NCBI GenBank assembly: GCA_943787375.1
Contig: CALSME010000005.1
Coordinates: forward strand, 1 to 64,000
Direction: 5' to 3'
Length of the DNA: 64,000 bases
Source of the DNA: an uncultured Polaribacter sp.
GTDB lineage: Bacteria; Bacteroidota; Bacteroidia; Flavobacteriales; Flavobacteriaceae
Both the position numbers and the translations under genes were made by a program. The notes under the pieces were generated by a model. The model made no database searches and was not told the DNA's origin. It saw only the letters and a program-made list of their open reading frames with translations. Shown one piece after another: positions 1 through 10,522 of the stretch. Position 1 is the stretch's first letter; each line of letters opens with the position of its first letter.

Positions 1-3
1 ATT

Positions 4-654
4 TTGCTGTTTTGTACCCCAATCGTATTTGCACAAAAAGATTCTTTGAATCTTGGTGATCGGTATGCAGATGATCAAATCTATCTTTCGGTGACCTACA
101 ATCAGATGAATCAACAGCCCAGTACAATTACACGAAGCGGGTTCTCTTATGGATTGTCCTCAGGCTTTCTAAAAGATATTATTCTGAATAAAAAGGGAAC
201 TTTCTCTTTTGCACTTGGACTTGGTTATGGTTTTGATTTCTACAACCATGAATTAAAAGTGGAGGAATTAAATAATAGCACGGTATTTTCTGCTGATAAT
301 ACTTTAACCTCAAACACCTATTTTTTACATAATTTAGAAGCTCCATTCGAAATTCGATGGAGAACCTCCACAGCGAACAAATACAAATTTTGGAGGATTT
401 ACACAGGAGTTAAATTCCTGTATAATTTTTCAAATCGTTTTGAAAATGTAGCTTCCAATGAGGTTAAAACAACTTATTCAGGGATAAGTGCTTATAATAA
501 ACTACAGTATGGACTAACGCTCTCTGCTGGATATGATGCCTTTAATTTTCATGTTTTTTATGGAGTGTCTCCCATCTATAAAGACGCTAAGATTAACAAC
601 GAAGAGATAGATAGCAAAGTCTTAAAATTTGGGTTGATTTTCTATTTTTTATAG
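4..654 (+). CDS. PorT-family-like outer membrane beta-barrel protein (5' end may be truncated by window edge)
   Basis: Alternating aromatic/hydrophobic beta-barrel pattern ending in FGLIFYFL; partial signal peptide at window start. Confidence 0.6.
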   Translation: MLFCTPIVFAQKDSLNLGDRYADDQIYLSVTYNQMNQQPSTITRSGFSYGLSSGFLKDIILNKKGTFSFALGLGYGFDFYNHELKVEELNNSTVFSADNTLTSNTYFLHNLEAPFEIRWRTSTANKYKFWRIYTGVKFLYNFSNRFENVASNEVKTTYSGISAYNKLQYGLTLSAGYDAFNFHVFYGVSPIYKDAKINNEEIDSKVLKFGLIFYFL

Positions 655-1248
655 AAGATAATAAACGGCTGTTTGCGTTATTATTCCAAAGAAAAACCCC
701 AAATATACCTCTTTGGGAGTATGTGCTTTTAAATGCAGTCTAGAACTTCCCAAAAGCCCAGAAAACAGGATGAGTATGAGTAATATGTGCGTTAGGGGCG
801 TCATGTATTCCATGCCCATCATGATAAAAAAGCCAACCATGTTTCCCATAGAAAGTAAATGCAAACTTACTTTTATATTGAATATCGAGAATAGATAGAC
901 AAGAATCAATCCGAACGATGTTCCATAAAATAACATTCCAAAATCTCTAAAAACATCAGTTCTCAGTAAAATGTTTCCCAAAACAGTAAAGAGAAAGATC
1001 ATTAAAAATAGTGGAATCTTTCGTTCTTTAATCGTTTGGACTTTAAATGAATGTATAAGTTTCAGCCCTTTTAGTACTATCAGCATTCCCAACGGAACTA
1101 AATAAGTAGTTGTAAAAACAAACCCAATTATAATAAAACGTTGTTCACTTTTGATGGAATGAGGTACCATTAAAAAGTACAGAAGTACGCCAATAGTTGG
1201 CAGTACAATTGGATGCAATAGCACCGATATTAATTTCTGAAATTTCAC
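649..1248 (-). CDS. Multi-pass membrane protein, PAP2-like
   Basis: 199 aa, about 6 hydrophobic segments; SSRLHLKAHTPKEVYLG motif resembling PAP2-like proteins. Confidence 0.6.
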   Translation of the reverse strand: MKFQKLISVLLHPIVLPTIGVLLYFLMVPHSIKSEQRFIIIGFVFTTTYLVPLGMLIVLKGLKLIHSFKVQTIKERKIPLFLMIFLFTVLGNILLRTDVFRDFGMLFYGTSFGLILVYLFSIFNIKVSLHLLSMGNMVGFFIMMGMEYMTPLTHILLILILFSGLLGSSRLHLKAHTPKEVYLGFFFGIITQTAVYYLL

Positions 1249-2705
1249 TAAATTTCTTTTCGTAAACGAGCAACGGGTAGCTCTAGTTGTTCTCTATATT
1301 TTGCAATCGTTCTTCGTGCAATAGGATATCCTTTTTCTTTTAGAAGCATGGCTAGCTTTTCGTCGGTCAATGGTTTCCGTTTGTCCTCTTCTGAAATAAT
1401 GGTTTCAAGTATTTTTTTAATTTCTTTGGTAGAGACCTCCTCGCCTTGATTATTTTTCATGGATTCAGAAAAGAATTCCTTAATCAATTTTGTCCCATAT
1501 GGCGTTGACACATATTTGCTATTTGCAACGCGAGAAACGGTAGAGATATCCATTTGTATTTGATCTGCAATATCTTTTAAAATCATCGGTTTCAACTTGC
1601 GTTCATCCCCAGATAAAAAATAATCAAGTTGATAGTGCATTATCGTGTTCATGGTTACCAATAAGGTTTGTTGCCGTTGTTTAATTGCATCAATAAACCA
1701 TTTTGCAGCATCTAATTTTTGTTTGATGAAAAAGACGGCATCTTTTTGAGACTTGCTTTTTGAAGTAGCTTCTTGATACCCCTTTAGCATATTGTTGTAC
1801 GCTCTTGAAATATGCAATTCGGGCGCATTTCTGGAGTTTAATGACAAGTCCAATTCACCGTCTAAAATTTTGATTGAAAAATCAGGCACAATTTGTTCTG
1901 CAATTTTACTGTTCCCTGCATAAGAGCTTCCTGGTTTTGGATTTAGCTTTGAGATTTCAAGAGTTACAGCTTTCAATTCTTCTTCAGAAATGGTAAATCT
2001 TTCTTGAAGTTGGCGATAATGTTTTTTTACGAAGTGATCAAAAGCAGTCTCTAAAACGTCAATACATAAACTCCGAATTTTTGTTTTTTCTTTTCCCTTT
2101 AATTGGATGATTAAGCACTCTTTTAAGTCTCTTGCACCTACACCAATTGGGTCTAAAGTATGTATGACTGTTTTTAAAATTGTGATGACCTTTTCTTCAG
2201 TAGTAAAAACATTCGCTGAAAAGGCCAAATCGTCAACCAGATCTAAGATTTCCCTTCTTATATAGCCGCTATCGTCAATACTTCCCACCAAGAATTCAGC
2301 AATTAGGCGCTCTTCTTCATTGAAGCGAAAGGTGTCTAGTTGGGACTTTAAAGATTGATGAAATGTAATGCCGGCTGCATAGGGTACATTTTTTTCTTCG
2401 TCGTCTGCGGAGTAATTATTTGCTTGCGTTTTGTAACTTGGAATGTCGTCATCACTTAAATATTCATCAATATTGATGTCTTCCGTGTCGATACTTTCGG
2501 TGCCTGCGTCATCATATTCATTTTCTAAAGTTTCTTCAAAAGACTCTGGTTCTTCCTTTCCAGTATCTAGAGCAGGGTTCTCTTCTATTTCTTGTTTTAT
2601 GCGTTCTTCAAAGGCTTGTGTTGGCAATTGAATTAGCTTCATCAACTGGATCTGTTGCGGAGATAACTTTTGTAAGAGTTTATAATGTAAATTTTGTTTT
2701 AACAT
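1248..2705 (-). CDS. rpoN: RNA polymerase sigma-54 factor
   Basis: N-terminal LSPQQIQLMKLIQLPTQAFEERI, C-terminal RPLTDEKLAMLLKEKGYPIARRTIAKYREQLELPVARLRK (RpoN box). Confidence 0.97.
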   Translation of the reverse strand: MLKQNLHYKLLQKLSPQQIQLMKLIQLPTQAFEERIKQEIEENPALDTGKEEPESFEETLENEYDDAGTESIDTEDINIDEYLSDDDIPSYKTQANNYSADDEEKNVPYAAGITFHQSLKSQLDTFRFNEEERLIAEFLVGSIDDSGYIRREILDLVDDLAFSANVFTTEEKVITILKTVIHTLDPIGVGARDLKECLIIQLKGKEKTKIRSLCIDVLETAFDHFVKKHYRQLQERFTISEEELKAVTLEISKLNPKPGSSYAGNSKIAEQIVPDFSIKILDGELDLSLNSRNAPELHISRAYNNMLKGYQEATSKSKSQKDAVFFIKQKLDAAKWFIDAIKQRQQTLLVTMNTIMHYQLDYFLSGDERKLKPMILKDIADQIQMDISTVSRVANSKYVSTPYGTKLIKEFFSESMKNNQGEEVSTKEIKKILETIISEEDKRKPLTDEKLAMLLKEKGYPIARRTIAKYREQLELPVARLRKEI

Positions 2706-2728
2706 ACATTAAAGATACAATAATCTAT

Positions 2729-4162
2729 TTAAAATTCTGCATTTTGAGGCGTTCTTGGGAATGGAATTACATCTCTAATATTGTTCATTCCTGTTGTAAA
2801 TTGAACTAACCTTTCAAATCCTAAGCCAAAGCCAGAATGGACTGCTGTACCAAATTTACGAAGATCTAAATACCACCAAAGTTCTTTTTCATCAATATTC
2901 AATGCTTTCATTTTTTCAACCAAAACATCGTAACGCTCTTCACGTTGCGCACCACCTACAATCTCTCCAATACCTGGGAATAAGACATCCATGGCTCTTA
3001 CCGTTTTTCCATCATCATTTAAACGCATATAGAAGGCTTTAATATCTGCTGGATAGTCAAATAAAATCACAGGACATTTGAAATGTTTTTCAACCAAAAA
3101 ACGTTCGTGTTCAGATTGTAAATCGGCTCCCCATTCATTAATTAAATATTTAAATTTCTTCTTTTTGTTGGGTTTGCAATTTCTCAAAATATCGATAGCT
3201 TCTGTATAAGAAACCCGTTTAAAGTTGTTGTCAACCACAAAATGAAGTTTTTCCAATAAAGACATTTCGCTTCTTTCTGCTTGTGGCTTTGTTTTGTCTT
3301 CTTGTGTTAAACGTTTGTCTAAAAACTCCAAATCGTCTTTACAGTTTTCTAAAGCATAAGTTAAAACAGCTTTTATAAAGTCTTCAGATAAATCCATGTT
3401 TCCATCCAAATCCATAAAAGCAACCTCTGGCTCTATCATCCAAAATTCAGCTAAATGACGTGTTGTATTCGAGTTTTCTGCTCTAAAGGTAGGTCCAAAC
3501 GTATAAACTTTACCCAATGCCATTGCATAGGTTTCTGCTTCTAATTGTCCAGAAACAGTTAGATTGGTTTCTTTTCCGAAGAAATCTTTCGAGTAATCAA
3601 TTTTCCGATCTTCTGTTAACGGTGCTTTATTGTCTTCAAATGTGGTGACTTTAAAAATTTCACCAGCACCTTCTGCATCAGAACCTGTAACGATCGGTGT
3701 ATTTACGTAGTTAAATCCGTTTTCTTGAAAATATTTATGCACCCCAAAAGACAACGCAGAGCGCACTCTCATTACGGCACTAAAGGTGTTTGTTCGTACC
3801 CGTAAATGTGCATTTTCTCTCAAAAATTCGAAACTATGCTTTTTAGGTTGAATCGGGTATTCTTCCGGATTGGAATCTCCCAAAATTTCGATCTCAGCAA
3901 CTTGAACTTCTAAAGATTGTCCTTTTCCTTGACTTTCTGATAAGGTTCCTTTTACTGCGATTGCAGCACCTGTTGTAATTCTTTTTAAGAGGTCTTCAGC
4001 TGTGTTTTCAAAATCGATAACACATTGTATATTTTTAATTGTAGATCCATCATTTACGGCAATAAAACGATTGCTTCTAAAAGTTCGTACCCAACCTTTT
4101 ATTGTTATTTCTTGTAAAATTGTACCCGATTCTAAAATCTTGGCAATGTTGTTTTCTATCAT
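2729..4162 (-). CDS. asnS: Asparaginyl-tRNA synthetase
   Basis: Class II aaRS; HSGFGLGFERLVQFTTGMNNIRDVIPFPRTP. Confidence 0.97.
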   Translation of the reverse strand: MIENNIAKILESGTILQEITIKGWVRTFRSNRFIAVNDGSTIKNIQCVIDFENTAEDLLKRITTGAAIAVKGTLSESQGKGQSLEVQVAEIEILGDSNPEEYPIQPKKHSFEFLRENAHLRVRTNTFSAVMRVRSALSFGVHKYFQENGFNYVNTPIVTGSDAEGAGEIFKVTTFEDNKAPLTEDRKIDYSKDFFGKETNLTVSGQLEAETYAMALGKVYTFGPTFRAENSNTTRHLAEFWMIEPEVAFMDLDGNMDLSEDFIKAVLTYALENCKDDLEFLDKRLTQEDKTKPQAERSEMSLLEKLHFVVDNNFKRVSYTEAIDILRNCKPNKKKKFKYLINEWGADLQSEHERFLVEKHFKCPVILFDYPADIKAFYMRLNDDGKTVRAMDVLFPGIGEIVGGAQREERYDVLVEKMKALNIDEKELWWYLDLRKFGTAVHSGFGLGFERLVQFTTGMNNIRDVIPFPRTPQNAEF

Positions 4163-4268
4163 TTTTCTAAAATATTATGTACGCGAATGAACTCCTATAA
4201 ATAAAGCCACAAATATACTTTTTTTGAAGGAAATTTAAGTAGTAAATGTTGCACTTTACAACGGCGGG

Positions 4269-6650
4269 TTATTTGACTTCTTTCTTGGGTTTTTGGGATG
4301 GAGGAAAAATTCGCATCGATGGCTCTTTAAACACTTTTTTATTTGCAATTTTCTTCTCAAAAGTTAATAAGAGAGACGGTAGTAAAATTAAATTGGATAC
4401 CATGGCTAAAAGAAGAGTCACAGAAACCAAACCACCTAAGGCAATTGTCCCTCCAAAACTAGATAATGTAAATACGAGAAACCCAAAAAATAATACAATA
4501 GAAGTATAAAACATGCTGACCCCAGTTTCTCTTAATGCTTTATAGACAGAGGGCTTAACTTTCCATTTGCTGGCAAGTAATTCTTGCCTGTATTTTGCTA
4601 AAAAATGTATGGTATCATCTACAGAAATTCCAAAAGCAATACTAAAAACTAAGATTGTTGATGGTTTTATAGGAATGTTAAAATACCCCATTAATCCGGC
4701 AGTGATTAGCAATGGTAATATGTTTGGAATTAATGAAATTAAAATCATTTGAGGAGATCGAAACATCCAGGCCATGAACAATGCAATTAACAATATTGCC
4801 AATGAGAGCGAGATGACTAAATTGGTAATTAAGAAGTTCGTTCCTTTTATAAACACCAATGCTTTTCCGGTAATGGAAACAGAATACTCTTCTGAAGGAA
4901 ATTCCTTGTCAATAACTGCTTTGAGTCGTTTTTGAATGACATCCATTTTGTCGGTACCAATGTCTTTCATAAACGTTGTAATTCTGGCATAACGCCCTGT
5001 AGAATCGACAAATGTTTTTAGCATGCTCGCATCGCTATTTGAATTTTTGGTATAGGCAAAAATATAACTTTGTTCCTGTCCAGTTGGCAATTGGTAGTAC
5101 TTTGGATTTCCTTTGTAGTACGCCTGTTTAGAGTATTTTACAAGATTTACAACAGAAATAGGTTTTGATAGTTCTGGAAACGATGCGATTGCTTCATTAA
5201 TTTTATCCATCTTTTTAAGTACAGATAATTTCATGACCCCTTTGTCTTTTTTGGTGTCAATTAAAATTTCTAATGGCATAATACCTCCAAATTCTTTTTC
5301 AAAGAATTTAATGTCTTTGTAAAACTCCATACTCTTGGGCATGTCTTCTATAAGACTTCCAGAAACTCTAATTTTATAGACTCCAATAATACTAGTGATG
5401 ATAATGATGACTGTAGCAATATAAACGGTGATTCTTCGGTGTTTCACCATTTTTTCCATCCAGTTTACTACGTTTTCAATCCACTTTGTTTCAAGATGAC
5501 TCAAGTGCTTCTTTTTTGGAAGCGGCATGAAACTATACATAACAGGTACAATTAATAAGGCCAAAACAAAAATACTTATGATGTTTACGGAAGCCAAAAT
5601 ACCAAATTCGCGTAATAGCTTACTGTCTACAAAAACAAAGGTAGCAAAACCAGATGCGGTGGTAATGTTGGTCATTAATGTCGCATTTCCAATTTTAGTA
5701 ATTACACGCTGTAAGGCCTTTGCTTGTTGGCCATGTTTTTTAATTTCTTGCTGGTATTTATTAATTAGGAAAACAGCATTTGGAACTCCAATGACAATGA
5801 TTAACGGCGGAATTAATGCCGATAAGACTGTGATTTCATACCCAAACCATCCAATAAATCCAAAGGCCCAAACCACTCCAATGATGACTACAAAAAGAGT
5901 GATAAAAGTGGCTCTAAAAGAACGAAAAAAGAAAAAGAAAATAAGGGCTGTTATTGCCAAGGCACCTCCAACAAAAAGTTGCATTTCATCTTTTATGTTT
6001 TTAGCATTCAAAGTTCTTATATAAGGCATTCCAGAAACCCGAACATTCAGTCCTGTTTCTTTTTCAAACTGTTCTATGGTGGGTTTTAGGTAGTTAAAAA
6101 TAAACGCTCTACGTGCTTTAGTGTTTATAATTTCCTTTTTAATATAGATGGCCGTTTGCAACGTGCCTGTTTCTTTGTTGTATAGTAAATTATCGTAAAA
6201 AGGAAGTTTTTCAAAAAGTTGTTTTTTAATGGCTAAAACTTCTTTTTCTGTGGTTGGATCCTTCTCGTATAAAGGTTCTAAGACAAACTTTCTGTTCTTT
6301 TTATCTTTTTTTAGTTCTTGAACGTCTGCAATTGAAAGTGTAAAATCAATTTCTTCTCGGTCATCAAATTTGTCTACTAAATTATTCCAAGCATTAAATT
6401 TTTTGGGTGTAAAAATTGTGGGGTCTTTTACGCCAAGGATGACTAGGTTGCCTTCTTCACCAAAAATCTCTAAAAATTTATTGTATTCTAAATTAGCAAT
6501 ATGGTTTTCTGGCAGTAGGTTTGCTTCTGTATATGAGAATTTCATATACTTCATTTGTGAAGCTAAGAAAGTAGTAATACCTGCAATAATAATTAAAACT
6601 AGGTATCGGTTTCGTAAGATAATACCCGCAACTTTTGTCCAGAAACTCAT
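4269..6650 (-). CDS. RND/MMPL-family transporter
   Basis: 793 aa, two repeats of TM clusters, sterol-sensing/MMPL-like FGISVDDTIHFLAKYR. Confidence 0.9.
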   Translation of the reverse strand: MSFWTKVAGIILRNRYLVLIIIAGITTFLASQMKYMKFSYTEANLLPENHIANLEYNKFLEIFGEEGNLVILGVKDPTIFTPKKFNAWNNLVDKFDDREEIDFTLSIADVQELKKDKKNRKFVLEPLYEKDPTTEKEVLAIKKQLFEKLPFYDNLLYNKETGTLQTAIYIKKEIINTKARRAFIFNYLKPTIEQFEKETGLNVRVSGMPYIRTLNAKNIKDEMQLFVGGALAITALIFFFFFRSFRATFITLFVVIIGVVWAFGFIGWFGYEITVLSALIPPLIIVIGVPNAVFLINKYQQEIKKHGQQAKALQRVITKIGNATLMTNITTASGFATFVFVDSKLLREFGILASVNIISIFVLALLIVPVMYSFMPLPKKKHLSHLETKWIENVVNWMEKMVKHRRITVYIATVIIIITSIIGVYKIRVSGSLIEDMPKSMEFYKDIKFFEKEFGGIMPLEILIDTKKDKGVMKLSVLKKMDKINEAIASFPELSKPISVVNLVKYSKQAYYKGNPKYYQLPTGQEQSYIFAYTKNSNSDASMLKTFVDSTGRYARITTFMKDIGTDKMDVIQKRLKAVIDKEFPSEEYSVSITGKALVFIKGTNFLITNLVISLSLAILLIALFMAWMFRSPQMILISLIPNILPLLITAGLMGYFNIPIKPSTILVFSIAFGISVDDTIHFLAKYRQELLASKWKVKPSVYKALRETGVSMFYTSIVLFFGFLVFTLSSFGGTIALGGLVSVTLLLAMVSNLILLPSLLLTFEKKIANKKVFKEPSMRIFPPSQKPKKEVK

Positions 6651-6698
6651 TCAGAAAATTTTTGCAAAGGTAACGAAATTTGTAGAAGTGTTTTCAAC

Positions 6699-6733
6699 AA
6701 AAAAAGGAGCGTTTTTGAATACACTCCTTTTTT
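6699..6733 (-). terminator. Rho-independent terminator-like hairpin downstream of frr
   Basis: AAAAAAGGAGCG...ACACTCCTTTTTT inverted repeat with T/A tracts. Confidence 0.6.
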
Positions 6734-6752
6734 AATATCAGCTTAATTTCGC

Positions 6753-7307
6753 TTACACAGTCATGATTTCCTTTTCCTTCACCGTAAAGGTTTCATCAAT
6801 TTCTTTTACAAAAGAATCCGTTAATTTTTGGACAAGTGCTTCGGTATCTTTTTTTACATCGTCAGCAATATCTATTTTTTTAATTTCGTTGTTTGCTTCT
6901 TTACGCGCATTTCTAATTCCTACTTTCGCATGTTCTGCTTCTGCTTTTGCTTGTTTGGATAAATCGCGTCTTCTTTCTTCTGTCAAAGGCGGAACGTTGA
7001 TTAAAATGACATCTCCGTTATTCATTGGGTTGAATCCAAGATTGGCATTCATAATTGCTTTTTCTATTTCTTGCAACATGTTTTTTTCCCAAGGTTGAAC
7101 TGAAATGGTTCGTGGATCTGGCGTGCTCACATTTGCAATTTGACTTAATGGTGTCAATGCGCCATAATAATTTACCTTTACATTTCCTAGCATTGCAGGG
7201 GTTGCTTTACCAGCTCTAATGGTGCGTAATTCTTTTACTAGGTGTGCAAGGGCACTATTCATTCCTTCTTTGGCACTGTCTAAAATAAATTCAATTTCTT
7301 CGTTCAT
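6753..7307 (-). CDS. frr: Ribosome recycling factor
   Basis: RTIRAGKATPAMLGNVKVNYYG...LTEERRRDLSKQAK. Confidence 0.97.
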   Translation of the reverse strand: MNEEIEFILDSAKEGMNSALAHLVKELRTIRAGKATPAMLGNVKVNYYGALTPLSQIANVSTPDPRTISVQPWEKNMLQEIEKAIMNANLGFNPMNNGDVILINVPPLTEERRRDLSKQAKAEAEHAKVGIRNARKEANNEIKKIDIADDVKKDTEALVQKLTDSFVKEIDETFTVKEKEIMTV

Positions 7308-7333
7308 CTCTGGGAATTTTAAAGCGTATGTTT

Positions 7334-8041
7334 TTAATTGCTAACGATCGTTCCGATGTTTTCTCCAGAAATTAACTTCAGTAAATTTCCATTGGTATTC
7401 ATATCAAAAACGATGATGGGTAATTTGTTTTCTTCACTTAAAGTAAATGCGGTCATGTCCATTACTTTTAATCCTTTGTCGATGACTTCTTTAAAGGTAA
7501 TGGTTTCATATTTTAAAGCATTTTCATCTTTTTCTGGATCTACATTGTAAATTCCATCAACACGAGTTCCCTTTAAAATAGCATCTGCATTCACTTCAAT
7601 CGCTCTTAAAACGGCAGCAGTATCTGTTGTGAAATAAGGGTTTCCAGTACCCGCTCCAAAAATAACTACGCGCTTTTTTTCTAAATGGCGAATGGCTTTT
7701 CTTTTAATGTATGGTTCTGCAATCTCTTTGATTTCTAATGCGGTTTGCAAACGTGTAATGACGCCTTCATCTTCTAACGCACTTTGCAGTGCTAGGCCAT
7801 TGATACAGGTTGCTAACATGCCCATATGATCTCCTTGTACACGATCCATGCCGTTGGCTGCGCCTGCTACACCTCTAAAAATGTTTCCACCTCCAATTAC
7901 AATGGCAACCTCGATGCCTTGGTTTATCACTTGTTTTATTTCTTTGGCATATTCGGCTAGACGTTTTGGATCTATTCCGTATTGTCGTTCGCCCATTAAG
8001 GCTTCTCCACTCAGTTTTAAAAGAATTCTTTTGTAGTGCAT
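7334..8041 (-). CDS. pyrH: UMP kinase
   Basis: [14 protein letters not shown]...GGGNIFRG...[15 protein letters not shown]. Confidence 0.97.
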   Translation of the reverse strand: MHYKRILLKLSGEALMGERQYGIDPKRLAEYAKEIKQVINQGIEVAIVIGGGNIFRGVAGAANGMDRVQGDHMGMLATCINGLALQSALEDEGVITRLQTALEIKEIAEPYIKRKAIRHLEKKRVVIFGAGTGNPYFTTDTAAVLRAIEVNADAILKGTRVDGIYNVDPEKDENALKYETITFKEVIDKGLKVMDMTAFTLSEENKLPIIVFDMNTNGNLLKLISGENIGTIVSN

Positions 8042-8108
8042 AGTGTTATTGAAAGTTACGCTAAATTACGGTTTTTTTTTGATTTTCTTTTTTTTTCAAA
8101 TAAAAAAA

Positions 8109-8128
8109 CCTCGCAATTCATTGCGAGG
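8109..8128 (-). terminator. Terminator downstream of tsf
   Basis: CCTCGCAATTCATTGCGAGG perfect stem followed on the minus strand by a T tract. Confidence 0.8.
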
Positions 8129-8154
8129 TTTTGAAGTATGTTAAAAAGGATTGT

Positions 8155-9126
8155 TTATCCGAGTGTAACTCTTTTAAAGCCACTTACAGATACATCACCA
8201 TACGTTTCAACGTATGCTGCAACATTTTTCTTTTCGTCTTTAATAAATGCTTGATCTAACAAACATTGCTCAGTGTCTAAAGTAGTGTTGTCTGAAATGA
8301 ATCTTTCCATTTTTCCTGGTAAGATACGATCCCAAATTTGTGCTGGTTTCCCTTCTGCTTTCAATTCTGCTTTTGCAGCTTCTTCAGCTTCTGCCATTAC
8401 CGCATCAGATAATTGAGACATTGAAATATATTGAGGAACGTTTTTCAACGTTTTTCCTAATCTTCCCAATTCAATATTATCTTTTTCGATAACTGCAATT
8501 CTTGCTTCTGTTTCTGCAGCAACAAATGCAGGGTCAAAATCTTTATAAGATAAAGAAGTAGCACCCATAGAGGCAACTTGCATTGCAACGTCTTTTGATA
8601 AAACAGCTGCGTTTTCTACAACATTTGATAAACCTACTAATGCAGCAATTTTACCAATGTGTGTATAAGCACCTACATAAGAAGCTTCTAATCTTTCGAA
8701 AGAAGTGATTTCTAATTTCTCACCAATTACACCTGTTTGTTCAATTAATTTGTCTGCAACAGTCATTCCACCAAAATCAGCAGCTAAGAAAGACTCCTTA
8801 TCTGTGTGATTTAAAGCGATGTCTGCAAACTGACCACCCAATGCTACAAAGGAATCATTTTTACCAACAAAATCAGTTTCACAAGCTAAAACGATTGCTA
8901 CACCAACAGTGTTATCTTCGTTTATTCTTGTTACAGCAACTCCTTCAGTAGAATCTCTATCTGCTCTTTTTGCTGCAATTTTTTGACCTTTTTTACGTAA
9001 AACATCAATTGCTTTATCGAAATCTCCAGATGCTTCTAACAATGCCTTTTTACAGTCCATCATTCCAGCTCCTGTAGCTTCTCTTAATTTTTTAACATCA
9101 GCAGCACTAATCTTTACTGGTTCCAT
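8155..9126 (-). CDS. tsf: Elongation factor Ts
   Basis: VKKLREATGAGMMDCKKALLEASGD. Confidence 0.97.
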   Translation of the reverse strand: MEPVKISAADVKKLREATGAGMMDCKKALLEASGDFDKAIDVLRKKGQKIAAKRADRDSTEGVAVTRINEDNTVGVAIVLACETDFVGKNDSFVALGGQFADIALNHTDKESFLAADFGGMTVADKLIEQTGVIGEKLEITSFERLEASYVGAYTHIGKIAALVGLSNVVENAAVLSKDVAMQVASMGATSLSYKDFDPAFVAAETEARIAVIEKDNIELGRLGKTLKNVPQYISMSQLSDAVMAEAEEAAKAELKAEGKPAQIWDRILPGKMERFISDNTTLDTEQCLLDQAFIKDEKKNVAAYVETYGDVSVSGFKRVTLG

Positions 9127-9151
9127 GTTATCTTATTTTTTAAAGTTGTAC

Positions 9152-9991
9152 TTATTTTGTTTCTTCCGTAGGAGTTGCTGCTTTTACTTCTTCCGCTTTT
9201 GGAGCTGCTTCGGTATCTGCTTTCACTTCTTTTGCTTTAGGAGCCTCTTTCGATGCTACTGCAGCTGCTGCTTTTGGCGCTTCTTTCGTTTTTTCTTTAT
9301 CTGCTTTTCTGCTAGATAAACCTTCAGCGATTGCATCCGTAACGTGCGTTAACACTCTTTCAATAGATTTAGAAGCATCATCATTTGCTGGAATTACATA
9401 ATCTACCAATCTAGGATCAGAGTTTGTATCTACCATTGCAAAAATTGGAATGTTCAATTTCATGGCTTCTGCAACTGCAATGTGTTCTTTTTTAATATCT
9501 ACTACAAATAAAGCGCCTGGTAAACGAGTCATGTCTGAAATAGAACCTAAATTCTTTTCTAATTTCTCTCTCTGACGATTGATTTGTAATTTCTCTCTTT
9601 TAGACAATGCATCAAAAGAACCATCTAACTTCATTCGGTCGATGGTTGCCATTTTCTTAACCGCTTTACGAATCGTCACAAAGTTGGTCAACATTCCTCC
9701 AGGCCATCTTTCTGTAATGAAAGGCATACCTACAGCTTTTGCTTTTTCAGCAACGATGTCTTTTGCTTGTTTTTTTGTTGCAACGAATAAAATTTTACGC
9801 CCAGAGTTTGCAATTTTTTGCAAAGCATCTGCACTTTCTTCTATTTTTGCAGCAGTTTTATACAAGTCAATGATGTGTACACCATTACGTTCTGTATAAA
9901 TATAAGGAGCCATGTTTGGATTCCACTTTCTAGTTAAGTGACCAAAATGTACTCCATTTTCTAATAATTCTTGAATATTTACTTTTGCCAT
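9152..9991 (-). CDS. rpsB: 30S ribosomal protein S2 with low-complexity Lys/Ala/Glu C-terminal tail
   Basis: LLENGVHFGHLTRKWNPNMAPYIY...ERWPGGMLTN. Confidence 0.97.
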   Translation of the reverse strand: MAKVNIQELLENGVHFGHLTRKWNPNMAPYIYTERNGVHIIDLYKTAAKIEESADALQKIANSGRKILFVATKKQAKDIVAEKAKAVGMPFITERWPGGMLTNFVTIRKAVKKMATIDRMKLDGSFDALSKREKLQINRQREKLEKNLGSISDMTRLPGALFVVDIKKEHIAVAEAMKLNIPIFAMVDTNSDPRLVDYVIPANDDASKSIERVLTHVTDAIAEGLSSRKADKEKTKEAPKAAAAVASKEAPKAKEVKADTEAAPKAEEVKAATPTEETK

Positions 9992-10024
9992 TTTTTTAAA
10001 TGTGTTTACGTTCTGTTTTGTATC

Positions 10025-10057
10025 AATAAATAAGTAGTCTTTCGAGTCTTATTTATT
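10025..10057 (-). promoter_or_regulatory. Candidate leader stem-loop between rpsI and rpsB
   Basis: Perfect 10-bp stem AATAAATAAG/CTTATTTATT with 13-nt loop, 34 nt upstream of the rpsB start. Confidence 0.4.
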
Positions 10058-10135
10058 TAGATGCTAAACTGTTTAATATTAAATATGTGTAATAATAACA
10101 GTTCCCAATAACATAATCCTGAACTTTTCGAAGGA

Positions 10136-10522
10136 TTAACGTTTCGAGAATTGGAATTTTTTACGTGCTTTCTTCTGACCAAATTTCTTACGTTCAACCA
10201 TTCTAGGATCACGTGTTAGTAAACCTTCTGGTTTTAATACTAATCTGTGTTCTTCGTTAATTGCAACTAAAGCTCTTGTAATTGCCAAACGAATTGCTTC
10301 TGCTTGACCCGTTACACCACCTCCGTATACATTTACTTTGATATCATACGATTCTAAGTCTCCAGTTAACATTAAAGGTTGTTGTACTTTATATTGTAAA
10401 GTTCCTGTTGTGAAATAGTCCTTGTAGTCTTTTTTGTTTACAGTGATATTTCCTTTTCCTTCTGAAAGATAAATACGAGCTACAGCTGTTTTTCTTCTAC
10501 CGATTTTGTGTACTATATCCAT
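10136..10522 (-). CDS. rpsI: 30S ribosomal protein S9
   Basis: GRRKTAVARIYL...RDPRMVERKKFGQKKARKKFQFSKR. Confidence 0.97.
   Translation of the reverse strand: MDIVHKIGRRKTAVARIYLSEGKGNITVNKKDYKDYFTTGTLQYKVQQPLMLTGDLESYDIKVNVYGGGVTGQAEAIRLAITRALVAINEEHRLVLKPEGLLTRDPRMVERKKFGQKKARKKFQFSKR

Noticed and set aside
5527-6024. 165-aa plus-strand ORF antisense to the MMPL transporter
   Set aside because: Lies wholly opposite a well supported transporter gene; low-complexity basic composition typical of spurious antisense ORFs.
9125-9319. Cys/Phe-rich 64-aa plus-strand ORF
   Set aside because: Antisense artefact of the Lys/Ala/Glu-rich C-terminal tail of rpsB.
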